Positions 40,080 through 53,400 of a stretch of 64,000 bases of DNA are shown in pieces. A model generated the notes under the pieces. That model worked only from the letters and a program-made list of their open reading frames with translations, had not been told where the DNA came from and searched no databases. The translations under genes were made by a program, and so were the position numbers. Position 1 is the stretch's first letter. Each line of letters opens with the position of its first letter. The DNA comes from Adenanthera pavonina (Eukaryota > Streptophyta > Magnoliopsida > Fabales > Fabaceae), in NCBI GenBank assembly GCA_026686845.1, contig JAIVEN010000013.1:206001-270000 (forward strand). Reading direction: 5' to 3'.

Positions 40080-40352
40080 CTTTAATAAATAAGAAGACAA
40101 TTGTCCATGAATATCACTAGGGGATTAATCTCAAAGCATCATACAAAACCTAATTCCTCACATCATTAGGGACATCATCAAGAATATGCAGTTTTTAAGA
40201 TGAAACTCCTCTATATGCTAAATGATTAGCTACCCTAGTAGCCTATCAGTCCATATGTTTTAAGCTATTGATCAAGGGAAGATTATCACTTTCCACCTCC
40301 ACAGCTATAAATCTTCCATCCCAAGCAATCTTCAATCCCATCATACCAAGAG
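40080..40352 (-). pseudogene. RNase H-like domain remnant of an L1-type LINE
   Basis: Minus-strand reading from about 40352: MGLKIAWDGRFIAVEVESDN, LPLINSLKHMD, two stops, ATRVANHLAYRGVSS, a stop, and LHILDDVPNDVRN..VLYDAL. The G...A...G...VEVESDN..LI pattern and the later R.AN.LA motif are those of the plant retroelement RNase H-like domain. Stops show it is dead. Confidence 0.75.
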
Positions 40353-41124
40353 TGGGTGTTAATTGCAAAAGATAATAAATTATCATCTTCAAGGTCCTAT
40401 TTGTCAGTTATCTTAAAACAAATGTTAAACCGAAGTAGTTCCTCAATGATCATTGACATGTTGAAATTGAATAAAAGTTAATAGATAAGGAAAATACAAT
40501 TTGCTAAGTTCTTTGCATGGATATAGTGATACCATTTGTAGATGTTAGATTATTGAAAGCATGCCTAAATTTATTAATTACATTTTTTGGGAGAGAAAAA
40601 TTAACCATATTGACTTGATATTATCATTCCTTAAACATAAAAGATTAAAAACATCATATGTCTACTCATCATTACAATGCAAGTGAGTTGCACCAACACC
40701 ATCAACATTAGGCAACAAATAACCTCATCAGATTTAGACTTTGTAGATTAGTATTTTAGTTTGGGTTGATGGTACTTAGATGCTTTGGTAGAGATATTTG
40801 AAACCAATACAAAAGAAATGATACCTGTTGGAGATTATTTCCTACACTAATCGTTTGGATGTAAACTTTTTTATTTATTTATTTGTTATTTATTTATTTA
40901 ATAAATAAAATTGTCATTTCTATTATATTGTTTGTATGTTTTCTTTATAATAGGATCCATGAATAATTATATAATTATTCTAAATGTCCCTAGTCAATCA
41001 TTATTATAGGAACAATGATAAACCAAGACTAGTATGATTTTAATTGATGATTATGTATAAAGATATGAATCAAAATCATAGGCACTGGTTGAAGAAACTG
41101 ACTAGTTGTGAGGTAGCCTCATGG

Positions 41125-41327
41125 ATAGGAACAGACTTAGGTAATATGAAAAAGGGACAGCCTCCCCTAAATTATTGAATTCTTTGTAATTTTTATATAT
41201 TATATGTGTAATTAATATTGTTTTCCTATAAAAATTATGACTTCGCCCCCTTGAAAATTTTGAATTTAGTCCCTTTATATATTTCACCCCCCGGTCAATA
41301 TTTCTTGGTTCCACCCCGGTATATAGA
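41125..41327. mobile_element. 203-bp insert in the family B LTR
   Basis: Present here but absent from the related LTR at 61678-63505, where the sequence passes straight from 'gctacatggatc' to 'aagtcataagc'. It is flanked by CATGG on both sides (41120-41124 and 41328-41332). It contains 'cgcccccttgaaaattttg' and 'caccccccggtcaat'. No coding; class unknown. Confidence 0.5.
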
Positions 41328-41969
41328 CATGGTCATAAGTATATCTCACTTATAGTTCTGTCACTTAGCTCTCAGACTTGAGATTATTATAGATTCCTAC
41401 ATGAGGAACACTGTGCTTTGATATAATTAAAAGTCACTCTTTAACCAGGTAATGATGCAGGTTATATTCAGATGCAGTGGGATTCATGCGGTTGATGTTA
41501 AGTAATCAAAATGGAATTTGTCCTTTTAATATAAGAGAGATATCTCTGGGTCAATGATGGAGCGAGACTGAGAAATGTGTAGCCATATTCAAATGGAAGT
41601 TGTTTCATTTTTATAAGTCAGTCAAACTTAGGATCATAAAAGCACGGTTAAGCAATATAAGGGTGATGACTCCTTGTCTCATGCCTAACTTAAATATTGT
41701 GTGACAAAAAAGATATGACACGTACTATTAGATAGGTTGTATCGGATCACCGATCTTCATATAATTTGAGTAGTCATAATGTCTTACTAAAGGCATCTTA
41801 TGATTTGTGGGTTTGGAAGAAATTTTGGACTCATTGCTAATATTATATTAACATACAAAGTCACACATAAGAATGAACATAACATACAAAGTCACACATA
41901 AGAATGAACATAACACGAGCTATAATATCCAAGTTCATTGAATTTGGAAATGTCATCATTCGTTGTATC

Positions 41970-42899
41970 CAATGGTTTGAAAACCGGACCGGACCGGATG
42001 GTCGGACCGGTCGGACCGTCACCCGGTGTGAAGAACGGTTCGGTTTTCAGCTTTGGACCGTTTTAGGGGTTGAACCGCTTTGAACCGGCTTTTGAGCCGG
42101 AAACCAGAGTTGAACCGGGAACCGGAACGGTTTTTAGAGAATCGGACGGTTTTTTAAATTGGGTAAAATTTAACTTAAATTTAATTTTTTTTACCAAAAT
42201 TATTAATTATAAAAATTATTAGAGAGTAAAACACTATTTTTCATTTTATTTTTAAATTAATAGTTATAAAAATGAAAAATTTCATTGTATTATACTCTCT
42301 CCATCCCAAATTATAAGAGAATTTTGAGACTCTTTATTTATCCTAAAATATAAGAGACATGGATAAAATTTGTGGAGTAATTAATATTATTTTTCTTTTA
42401 CACCCTTGAGTAATTAAGACTGTATTGATAATTACTAATAATGAATCAGTCTTACTTCAGACTTTTAATGTTGGCAATTTTGGAAAAAAAAATTGAAATT
42501 GTAGTACAATTAATAAATTTAACTACCAAAACTATTTTTTCCTTGATACAGATGAAATAATTATTTGTTTTTTATAATTGGAAAGGGAGGGAGTATAGTC
42601 ATTTTATAATATTATGGTCATATAATGTTATCATATTAAAGTGTTTTAACATTACTTTCAATGATTTAATATATATTATTACTATATGAGCTTATTAACT
42701 TATTATGAACTTAAACTACTTAAATTTATTTTCTTAACAATTTGATATTTTATTTTTATACATATATTATTATATATAATATTATTTTTACTTAATTATT
42801 ACATCACCGGTTCGACCTCCGGTCCAACCGGTTGAACCATAAAAACCGTGACCCGGTGAAGTTTCCGGTTCGACGTCCGGTCCGGTTTTTAAAACATTG
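41970..42899. mobile_element. hAT-type MITE nested in the family B solo LTR
   Basis: A 930-bp element starting caatggtttgaaaaccggac and ending in a complementary ccggtttttaaaacattg, flanked by a perfect 8-bp duplication gttgtatc (41962-41969 and 42900-42907). An 8-bp duplication and CA-type ends fit hAT. Both subterminal regions are packed with short accgg/ccggt and ggttcgacc motifs, while the centre is AT-rich and holds another MITE. No transposase. Confidence 0.88.
42295..42593. mobile_element. Stowaway-type MITE nested in the hAT MITE
   Basis: A 299-bp element flanked by TA (42293-42294, 42594-42595). Left end ctctctccatcccaaattat; right end reverse complement ctccctccctttccaattat. This is the classic Stowaway terminus. 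Noncoding. Confidence 0.85.
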
Positions 42900-43912
42900 G
42901 TTGTATCTCTTTCTATATTATAGAATATATTTCTTATTTGGAATATAAAATATTTTAAAAGGTTTCTAATTTAATTAAGAGAATAATTATTCTATTAAAT
43001 TAATTTATCACTCTCTTAATAGTAGTAGAAGACATTAATATTATATTATATTAATTATGAATTAATTTATATATATATTAATATCATTTTTATTTAATTT
43101 CAATAGTGTATTTCAATTAAATGAAGATAATATTTGATTAAATTTAAATATTAAATTTAATCAAATCTTGGAATTAATTTAAATGATATATGTTTGAATT
43201 AAATATGATTTAATTTAATATATATTTATTTAAATTAATGAATAATTTAAAAGATGTATGTCTAAATTAAATACGATTTAATTTTAACCATATCAGTTTA
43301 AATTCAAGTTAGTGGATAATTTGATTTAAATAATATATTTGAATTAAATAAGATTTTGTTCAAAATATATTAATTTAAGTTAAGTGGTAAGATATTGAAT
43401 ATATTAATTTAAATAATATATTTAAATTAGCTATTATTCTAATTTGTAGAATAAGCTAATCCTTCTCTGCATAAAGAAGATGCTAGGGCTCTCCAAAAGA
43501 TATAGTTTTCTTCTCTTCTTCCACTATACTTCACCCCATATAGAGGGAGTTAGAGAGAAAGAGATTAAAATGCCTTTTTTAATAAATTAAAAGGCAATGT
43601 TCATCACATGAAAGTTTTGTGAACTATTCGAGGACGAGATTGTGAAGACAATTTGATCAAGGTGCCAGCACACCATTTGTGTTTCATCCCATTTATGTGG
43701 ATACTATAGAGGGTGGGTATTTGGAAGAGTTGTCCACATGTGATCCAGTATAGCCATATTCGTGAGACGCATTTGATAAAAGTCGAAACTTTACAAAGTA
43801 AGGTATAAATCTTTGTCTTGTACTCGATTTAAATGATGCTGACAGATCCTTTGAGAGATTTGGGTATGAAAAATTTTATTTTCCTCTGTGTTTATGACCC
43901 CAAATCCCAACA

Positions 43913-46900
43913 ATAGCAACTTCACATAAAAGTTACTCCTACAAAAGACGTTTTAGCCTTGGTTAAATTAGGAGAGGATACCATGTGCTGCGATTTCCAA
44001 AGCAAAAACCATGTACAATGATATTCTTGCACCAAACCTCCAACGATTTGTGGAAAGAAAGAGAATGACAATAATCAAAATCACCACACAATGCTTCAAA
44101 ACATCATTCATACCCTCCTCTTGGTCCTCATCCTCACCATCATCCATCTCATCTCCATCAGCTAGCTCCCTCTCCTCTTCTTTGAGTTCAACCTTGTCTG
44201 CACATGTAAGAAACACAAATGTCAGAATCCCGAGATTAAAAAAAAATTTAAGGCCACCTTAACGAAAAGAAAAGAGATGAATGGAATTCCTTTTATTCAA
44301 GGCTACCCCATCTGCCCACACTGTTGCTCATAGTTGGTGATGATAGTAAGAACTATGAAGCAATGAGAGCTTGAGATACTAACAAAGAGAACTAAGAAAG
44401 AAAGTTAGTTATGGTGTAGAAATCGTAATCATAAGCAAACCCCAATAGATAGGCCTTTTGTGTAGTCGTATAAATAGATGAACAAATTGAATTTTCAAAT
44501 TCATGCAAATGGAATGAACATAAATTAAATCTTCTTCATTCTTTTCGACAAGGTCGTGTTGAGCCTCCTCCATCCTCAATAGAAAACTTGCGTATATACC
44601 AACATACATTTAAGTCTATGGAAACCAAGAATGAAACAGATTAAAGAATTAAAGAAGTAAGATATACCTAGATCGAGAGGTTGCGACAGACGAGGCAAAA
44701 TGTGTTTTTGAGTGCTCCTTTAAATAGATGCAGCCTCTAATTGCCTTGAACATCTAACAATTCGTATAAAACGTCATTGTAGCCTTCGAAATTGAACATA
44801 GGTATAGTTTGAATTTGTGTTGGGATAACTGATTTAAATACCACCAATCAGGCTCCATTTTTTGAATCGTCATGATTGACTCTAGTGTAGAAAAAGTATG
44901 CAATAACATTTGGGAAAATGATCAAGGTGGGAAGAATTAATTAACTAATTAATCATTCTGACCTTAAAAAACCTAGTTTTTAAAGTATTGGAGTCCCACG
45001 AGAAAAATTTATATAAAATAGCATAATTGAGAAAAGCTCCAGTCTGGAATAGAGTTCTCCATTGAGCTCACAACCCCAAGTTGAGCTGGAGAAGAACTTT
45101 CATGAATAGTGCGGCTCATTTAGATTCTATTGTTTTATAATAAATTTCAAGTATCTATCTAATACAATAATCTAACAATATTAAACTACCATATAATCAC
45201 AATTCACACACACAAAAATTTGCATATCTTCAATTATCAACATAATGACTCAAATTCATAAGTTCATTTAATATCATCATAATATTTAAACTCTATTCAA
45301 TTTAAAACTTCCTCTAAGATTATATCCATTTTTAATATTTAAATTCTATTGAAAATATTTTGACAAAAAACTTTTATAGAAATATGCTAAGAAATCTCAA
45401 AATAATAAAAATAAAATTGTATAATGCCCCATGAAATTTATGGAGAAAGTTGAAAGAATGAAAAAAATAAAAAGAAAAAAAGTGAGTTAAACGGTGCAAG
45501 TTGGGAAAAATTTACTTCAATATGAGCTCCATTTTTCTTAGCTTAAATTGTTTATAAAATGTGCTAATCCATGGGTTGAGACCTGTTTCCCAGCCTTAGA
45601 AGTAAGAGGCCACAAATGTGTGAGATGAAGAAAAAGGGAAGAGCCGAAGAGATACGTGAGAGATGAAGATAGAGGGGAGAGGCCACCGATGCGTGATTGA
45701 GATATGTAAGACAGAGAGAGGAAGAGAGAGGCAAGAGGTCAAGAGGGAGGGGACAAAAACTGTGGCATGTGATAGGTTTATGAAAAATAAATAAATTAAA
45801 TGATATTTTTTTAAATCAACCCATTGTTGCAACCTATAATTTGAACCAGCCTGATAATTTTAATCACGGGTTGGTTTGAATTAGGTTGAATTTATCATAT
45901 TCAGTAAAGTCAGAAATATGGGCCAAACTCGATGGACTAGCTTGTTTAACCTGAAGAAAACAACTGGTTGGACTAGAAATTTGGAAACTTTTATAAGAAG
46001 CGGACTTTTGAGTCTGAGCTCGTTGGCCCGATCAAAAAATGGGCTAGTCCGCATGGGCCATGGGCTGACCCGTTTAACTAATTTTCTTTTTATTTTGCAC
46101 TTTTTAAATATTTTTCTTTGTGAATGATTTTAATAGTAATGATTAATGATGATGTTAATAATTAATATATAGTTAGTTTTAGTTGTCTTGATTTAAATAG
46201 TTATGTATGTGAAAAAAATTTGTATTATTTTGTAAATGTTAAATTAGATTAAAAATTTAAAAAATACAGGCCCATAAGCTAGTCCATAGCCCGTTGAATA
46301 TGGGCTGGACTTAAAAAAGGTCTATTTTATAAACGAATTTTTGGGTCTAGCCCATATTAGGCCCGGTCCGTGACTAGCTGGCCCATATGGATCGATTCAG
46401 CTCGAATTCTCACCTCTAATATTAAGTAGGTTGTATTCATTTTTAGTTAATGCAACATGAATCATGTTTTGAAATATAATTTTATATATATAATAGAAGA
46501 TTTTATATTTTAAATTCCTTTAATATAAATTTTAGCCAATTTGGGTCATTGAACATAACTTTTCCAAATTATAAAGTGTTATTTACTTATTTTCACATCA
46601 CACCGAAAAAAAAAATCGCTACCCTCACAAGGCAATCCCAATGTAAATTACAAAGATAGCAACAGGCCGTTGATTATATTAATTTTAAGATATAAAAAAT
46701 TGTTACTTTCATAATGCAAGGCTACTCATAACGCTACTCATCAGCTTAATATTGATTAGCACTATGTATTGCTAGCCTTCCACGTGGCTTTGTAGGAGGG
46801 CTTTTTTCTTTTGGTAAACTTGGTAGGAGGTTATTTTTTTTTAGGAGATTAAGATGATAGAATAGAATTGCTGTGTAATGGTTTTTAACCCATTTCTTTT

Positions 46901-47456
46901 CTATTAAAAAGTATTTATATATATTTTTTTATATATTTTTAATTAAAAATTGAGATGTAAATTTTTTTAATATATTATAAATTTAATTATTAATTATATA
47001 TTAAAAATATTAACTTCTTAAACTTTAAAAAAATTAAAAAATTTATATGTTAAATTTTAATTAAAAAATAATATAAAAGACATAAAAAAATTATATAAAT
47101 TTATTTTAAAAAAATAAAAGATAGCATCGGGCCGAGCAAGTGACCCAATCCTAGTGGTATTTTTGAAATATCGTTACCTAATCGGGACTAACATGGTCCC
47201 TTGAAGAGAAATGGAGAATTGACGATCATCTGGGCTGAATCTGCAATTTTTCATTCCACTGGTTCCAACAAAGGCAACAACGATAGGAAAAGAGGGCCAG
47301 GCAAATCCTTTAATTTGCAAGGGCGAACTTGGCTGTATTTGTTGTTTGAGAGGCCGTTTACGTTTTCCCTGCATAAACCGTTAACTTTATGAATCTTTTG
47401 TTTTTATGGTTTGATCCGCAAACCGTAAAATTAGTCGGTGTTGTTGGAATTTAGCA
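43913..47456. other. Intergenic region upstream of the EH/Pan1-like gene
   Basis: No gene is supported. A minus-strand 82-codon frame at 43968-44216 encodes an acidic stretch followed by a hydrophobic segment, not recognised. About 45840-46420 contains gggctgg/ggcccat word-rich sequence ending 'gagctgaatcg..' like known plant MITE fragments, ends unresolved. The last 350 bp before 47457 are less AT-rich and presumably hold the promoter and 5' UTR of the EH/Pan1-like gene; no clear TATA position can be assigned. Confidence 0.4.
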
Positions 47457-50400
47457 ATGGCATCGGGTCCAAGCCAAGCGCCTAATGTCGATCTCTTCGA
47501 TGCTTATTTTCGACGGGCGGATTTGGATCGAGACGGCCGTATTAGCGGTGCCGAAGCTGTTGCCTTCTTCCAGGGCTCCGGTTTGTCCAAGCAGGTTCTT
47601 GCGCAGGTAACCTCATCACTATTTGTCATTACACACATTTATGTTTACTTACGCATGATTGTATACAAGTTTATTGTTTTAGTGGTTGAAATTAGCTTAT
47701 CTAGACTGTTTCCATTTTTAATGTGATCTTAAGAATGTCAATTTGTACTTCTGATCTGAGGTTGGTTACATTGAAGATGATTTAAATTTATGTTCCGTTG
47801 GAATTTCCTTGAACTGTCAGTGTCGATGTTCGGTACATTGTTTTATCTTGCTATCATGAAACTAAGATTTTAGACAGATCTTAGCCATCAGGGGTGCCTG
47901 GACTGTAAATTGCTTATATAATGGTGCCAATCTACCTAAAGGTTTTTTCTTACGTTATAATGTTTGTAAATATTAGAAGTCACAATGAATTGAGTTTTCT
48001 AGAATTTCAATAGTGAGAGTTAATCATGAGTAGTGTGCCTATGTTTTTCTACAGAAAGTAACAGCTAATCTTATTCTACTTTCTGTGGGGCAGATATGGA
48101 AATAATAAGCAAAGTTATGCAATTTAATGATATTTATACCGTTCAAGAGATTAAAATAAAACTATTTATTGGGCTTTACTCAATAACTTGTGTTTTGAGT
48201 TGTAAAGTTCTTTGATACCTTATCAAATCCTCTGCGTCCAAATGGTGACCGCCATGCTTCTATTTGAAGTTAAGTTTCAACCAAAGATATGGGGACTTGT
48301 GTTTTGTCTGCACTTTAAGTCCAAAGGGCTCTCATGTGAGTGATTGTGCGAGAGAATATAATTATAGTAAAACTATTTTTTAGGCCTTAACCTCTTTTAA
48401 GTTGAAATGGTCTTTGACAGGGTTGTTGACAGCACCTGAGAGTATTGCTTTGATTGTTAGTGAAATATTGGTGTGATGGTGTCACCTCTGTCTTTTGCTT
48501 GTGACCTTGAAACATGGATGTTCTGACTAGTGACACCACTACAGAAAGCCATCTACATTTTAATCCTGTGAAAATATAAACACATTTATATTTTAAATTT
48601 TATTAACAACACCGGTTAGCTTCATTTACAGATTTGGGCTTGTGCAAACCAGAGTCAAAGTGGTTTCCTTGGCCGGACTGAGTTTTACAATGCCCTTAAA
48701 CTTGTCACAGTGGCACAAAGTAAGCGAGAACTAACCCCAGAACTTGTAAAAGCAGCTTTGTATGGGCCAGCTGCATCCAAGATACCTGCACCTCAAATTA
48801 ATTTCACTTCCACAGCTGCACCTCAGTTTAATTCTTCTGCAGCTGCACCTCCAACGCAGATGGGTCCTGTTAATCCTATATCCTCCCAAAATATTGGATT
48901 AAGGGGGACAGTTCCAAATTTAGTACCTAGCGTTGCCACTCAAGGGTTATCTGGAGTGGTAGTTGTGGGTAGAGCTCAAGCTATTACCCCAAGCATTACA
49001 AGTGATGGAATCAGTGGCAAAACGAGTGGAGTTCCAGCAGCAATGACCTCCCATATAGTAGCTGATGGAATTAGTCCTTCATCAACTCAGGATGGGTTTA
49101 AGCTTGCCACCTCCAGTTCAAATGCCACGCTGCCACCTAGGCAAAACCCTGTCTCTGACACAAATTCATCTGGACAGGTGGTTAAGGATTCTAAATCAGT
49201 TGATGCTTCAGGAAATGGTTTTACTTCTGGTTCTTTTTTTGGTGGGGATGTGTTCTCTGGTACCTCATCTCAGCTAAAGCAATACTCTTCACCACAAGGA
49301 TTTTCTACGAGCCGTTTGCAGGCTTCATCAGCTGTTGTTCCTGTATCTGGAGTGAACCGGAATTCTATTCAGACAAGCACCACTGATTCTTTTCAGAGCT
49401 CACTTGTGACACAACCTGTTAGTGCGCAACTTCCGCAGGCTCAGCCACTGGTGAAACAAAACCAGCATGCCTCAATCCAGACACGTAACATGTTGAATCT
49501 TTCTGGACATTCAGTGGGATTGCAAAATTCTGCTTCCAGTCACCCTCCGTCTCCCTGGCCAAGGATGACTTCATCTGATGTTCAGAAATATACAAAAGTA
49601 TTTGTGGAGGTAGATACAGACAGAGATGGGAAAATTACTGGGGAACAAGCCCGGAACTTGTTTCTTAGTTGGAGATTGCCAATAGGTATGGTTCTTATGC
49701 TTGTCTTGCCCTTTTGCTTTGATAGGGAGCCTTGCAGTTTTTTTTTTATAATATTTTACTTTCTTTTCTAGGTCTTCTGCGACTGCATACAGTTGAAATA
49801 TATGATTGATAATCTTTGTCAGAATATAGGTTGCATTTGATAGCATTTGCTTGGGAGGGAGAGAAGGAGAGAGGGAGAGGGAGAGAGAGAGAAGGGGGAG
49901 TTCTGTTCTGCTCACCATACATATAACCTTTCAATGGCTAGCTAATTCCCTGATCCTTATTTTTATTGTTTGGCCTCTATCTTTCAGAGGTTTTAAAGCA
50001 GGTCTGGGACTTATCTGATCAAGATAATGATAGCATGCTTTCTCTTAGGGAGTTTTGTATTGCATTGTACTTAATGGAGCGATACAGGGAAGGACGAGTT
50101 CTTCCTGCTGTACTTCCTAATAACATTATGCTTGATTTACCAACTACTGGTCAACCTACAAGTCACTACAGTGCTGCAGCTTGGGGAACTTCAGGTATAC
50201 AAGAAATCAGCTGTTTTTTTTTTATAAGCTTCCACATTTATGAAAGTATCTGCTTCTGCTTATAAATCTGTCTCCCTGCCACTATCTCTGAAGGTTTTCA
50301 ACAACAGCAAGGGATGACTGTTTCTGGGTCCCGATCAGTGAACCCTGCTGCTGGTCGGCCGCCAAGACCTGTTTCTGCCCCTCAATCTGATGATGGAACA

Positions 50401-53400
50401 AAGAATAAGCAGCAAAAGTTCAGGGTGCCAGTCTTGGAGAAGCACCTCATAAGTCAGCTGAGTTCTGATGAACAGAATTCAATTAATTCAAAGTTTGAAG
50501 AAGCAACAGAAGCAGATAAGAAGGTACCTTTTCTATCTCTCTACGGTTGCACCATATCTTTGACTTGTTTATTTTAATGATTTTCTTTTTAACTATTTAT
50601 CCACAAGCATTATTGAGCTTCTTTTTCTATTTTGATTTAATTTTTTCCCCATAATATTCCTGTTATGCTTTTTGGCTGTATTTTGGTTATCTGCTGTCCA
50701 ATCACCTTTGCTGATTTATATTAGCCTTTTTTTTGTTGCACTGTTTAAACCTTTCTGAGGAATTTTGTTTCCTATCTTCATTTTTCCAATTTTGCATATA
50801 GGGCCATCTCTTTAAGGTGAGTTAGTTTTATGTTCTGATGAGATGTCATTGCCAGAAATTTTTGCTTTCTCTTTATCCGTCTTTTTAATGATGATTGAAA
50901 CTTACAGATATGACACCTATTAGCTGTTACAGTTATCTCTGAACAGTGCATGGAAAGTTCATTTTCTAGATTGTCATTTGTGTAGATCTTTATGTCATGC
51001 CTATATATATTTGATTGGATTTTGTTCTGTTTTTAGTTGAGGACCGGAAATTATCATCACTTTTTTGTTTTTGTTAACTGAAGGTGGAAGAACTTGAGAA
51101 AGAAATATTGGAGTCCAGGGAGAAAATAGACTTTTATAATACCAAAATGCAAGAACTCGTGAGTATTTTCCGTGCTTTCTGCCTTGAAACTAATGGTGTT
51201 CAATCTGCATTCTATTTGGTCTGTTTTGTGGTCTATTTTCTAAATGTTATTAGATGATAGATTTTAGGAAGTTTAAACATGCTAACATGCATCCTGTATC
51301 CTAGTTTGAAGGCTGAGCCATATTCCGTATAGATGCAGCCAGCAATTTCATGGAGTTTGGCAAAATATTGCTTATCATCATTGCACTGCATGAAAAAATT
51401 CACTATGCAAAGCTTTCAAGGATGTGAAAAATATATTTGCTGTTGTTTCACCATATTTAATCCCATAACTTCCATACTCATGCCATTGTAGATACTGTAA
51501 ATTTGTTAGGTTCATTGACATAATAATTGAAAACTAAGAAATGTGGTGTTTTTCTGGCCAAAAAAAAAAGACGGTGTTTTCTATTGAGGAAAAAATGAAT
51601 CCTCTCAAGTGTCACCTTCCTCATGTTTGTAGGGTTCATCACCCCTTCGTCCTTCATCTTTATATTGCCCTAGAAACTATTGATGGCCTCATTTTCCTTA
51701 ATTTGATGTCCTTTTGTAGTCTATTGCATGCAATATCAATTCTGACTTGCCACGCAGTTCTATTTTTTATTTTTCTTGGAAGAATTGTTGTTGGTTTTTT
51801 TTTTTTGGGGGGGGGCGCTCCATTCTACCATGGCAGCTGCCACTACAATTCCTCTTTTTATTCCTATTTTTCTCTTGAAAAGATTTCATCGCTCATCTCT
51901 TAGATTTTGGATTCTTCTCTAATTACTTAGGTACTTAGGCTGCGGCCCTTGTCTTTTTATTTAAAGTTTAAATAATAATTAGGGAAAAGTTATCAATATA
52001 AGAGTTGTAATTTTTTCCCCTTTTATATTCTACTGGTAATTAATCACATCTTTTCTTCAATCCTTTTTGTTTTTTGTGTAAAAGGTTCTGTACAAGAGCA
52101 GGTGTGACAATTGCCTTAATGAGATTGTAGAAAGGATATCTGCCGATAAGCATGAGGTATCTTTCTTGACACTTTCATGTGTTCTGATTACCTTCTTAAC
52201 CTCTTCTGTCTATCAGTTGCATAATATATTAATATCAGGTTGAGATTCTTGCAAAGAAATATGACGACAAATATAAGAAAGTTGGAGATATAGCATCTAA
52301 GTTAACTGCTGAGGAGGCTGCATTTCGTGACATACAGGTTTGATGAATTATTGATTTTTCTTCAATTGATAGTGTTAGTGTAAATGCAAAAAGCTTATCA
52401 TTATTCTCTTCTTTTTTTGCCTTGTCAATGTCAAATAATTTTTTTAAGTATAATGCACAGGAGAAAAAGTTGGAATTGTATCAATCAGTTGTCAAATTGG
52501 AACAAGATGGCAATGTTGATGGTACCCTACAGGTATATCTGAAATTTCTAATATTACCAGGTCTTTGCAGATATCTGGAGACTAATTTTTTGGTGTAACC
52601 CTAGAAAACCATTATATTATATATGAAATAGAGCTACAATATTCCAGTTCGATATGGGATTGAATATGGAAATATTGCAGATTACAGTAGACTTAGGGGA
52701 AATATAGCAGAAAATATAAAGGGACCTCTAGCATTCGAGAGGCTAGAGAACTCTCCTCACATCAGACCAAATTCGTCAATTATGCCTTCATGAACCTTCG
52801 CTCCCCAATATATATCCAACCAAAAGCCCTTTCCTCTCTCACTCACTATCACACCCACACACCTAACAACAATGTGAGATGATTAACATTGTTATTTCCA
52901 TTTTCTACCCTTTCGGACACCTCACCAACTATTATAGTACTTTTGGACCCTCATGTATCACATCTGTTTGCCCCAGGTCTACCATTTTTCTTACGTCGTC
53001 TTGTCTTTAACTTTCAGGTTCATGCTGATCGGATCCAATCAGATCTTGATGAGCTAGTGAAATCTTTGAATGAACGGTGCAAGAAATATGGATTACGGGG
53101 AAAGCCCATGACACTAGTAGAGCTGCCTTTTGGTATATTAAAATTTATAGATATTGTTGTAAATTCTTTCTATCATTCTCCTGTCTCTTGCATGCTCACA
53201 ACTTTTTTTTTTAATACAAGTTTCATTTACTTTGTCATTATCATTTGGGGGAATGATAGTTATGGACCAAAATTTGGAATTAATTCAAATAATAGATCAA
53301 AATATTGCAAAATGTCAATTATGGACCCAAGGTCCTTTACTCATCAGAAAATGAGACCAAAATTATTGAAATACCTTTAATCAATGTGAAATAGGAGAAG

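Larger units (their letters stand above)
40826..43912. mobile_element. Solo LTR, family B (TGTTGG...CCCAACA), with nested insertions
   Basis: About 3.1 kb from TGTTGGAGAT to AATCCCAACA, flanked by near-identical 5-mers atacc (40821-40825) and atagc (43913-43917). It aligns with the copy at 61678-63505 through long shared stretches, for example 'ggaacaatga', 'cagacttgagat.at', 'atggaatttgtcc', 'tcggatcaccgatct'. The extra length comes from a hAT MITE (41970-42899) and a 203-bp insert (41125-41327). No internal retrotransposon genes. Superfamily not determined. Confidence 0.78.

Noticed and set aside
48710..49771. 353-aa frame as a separate gene starting with GTG
   Set aside because: It is exon 2 of the EH/Pan1-like gene read through its donor at 49686; the exon begins at 48632 with an acceptor in phase with exon 1.
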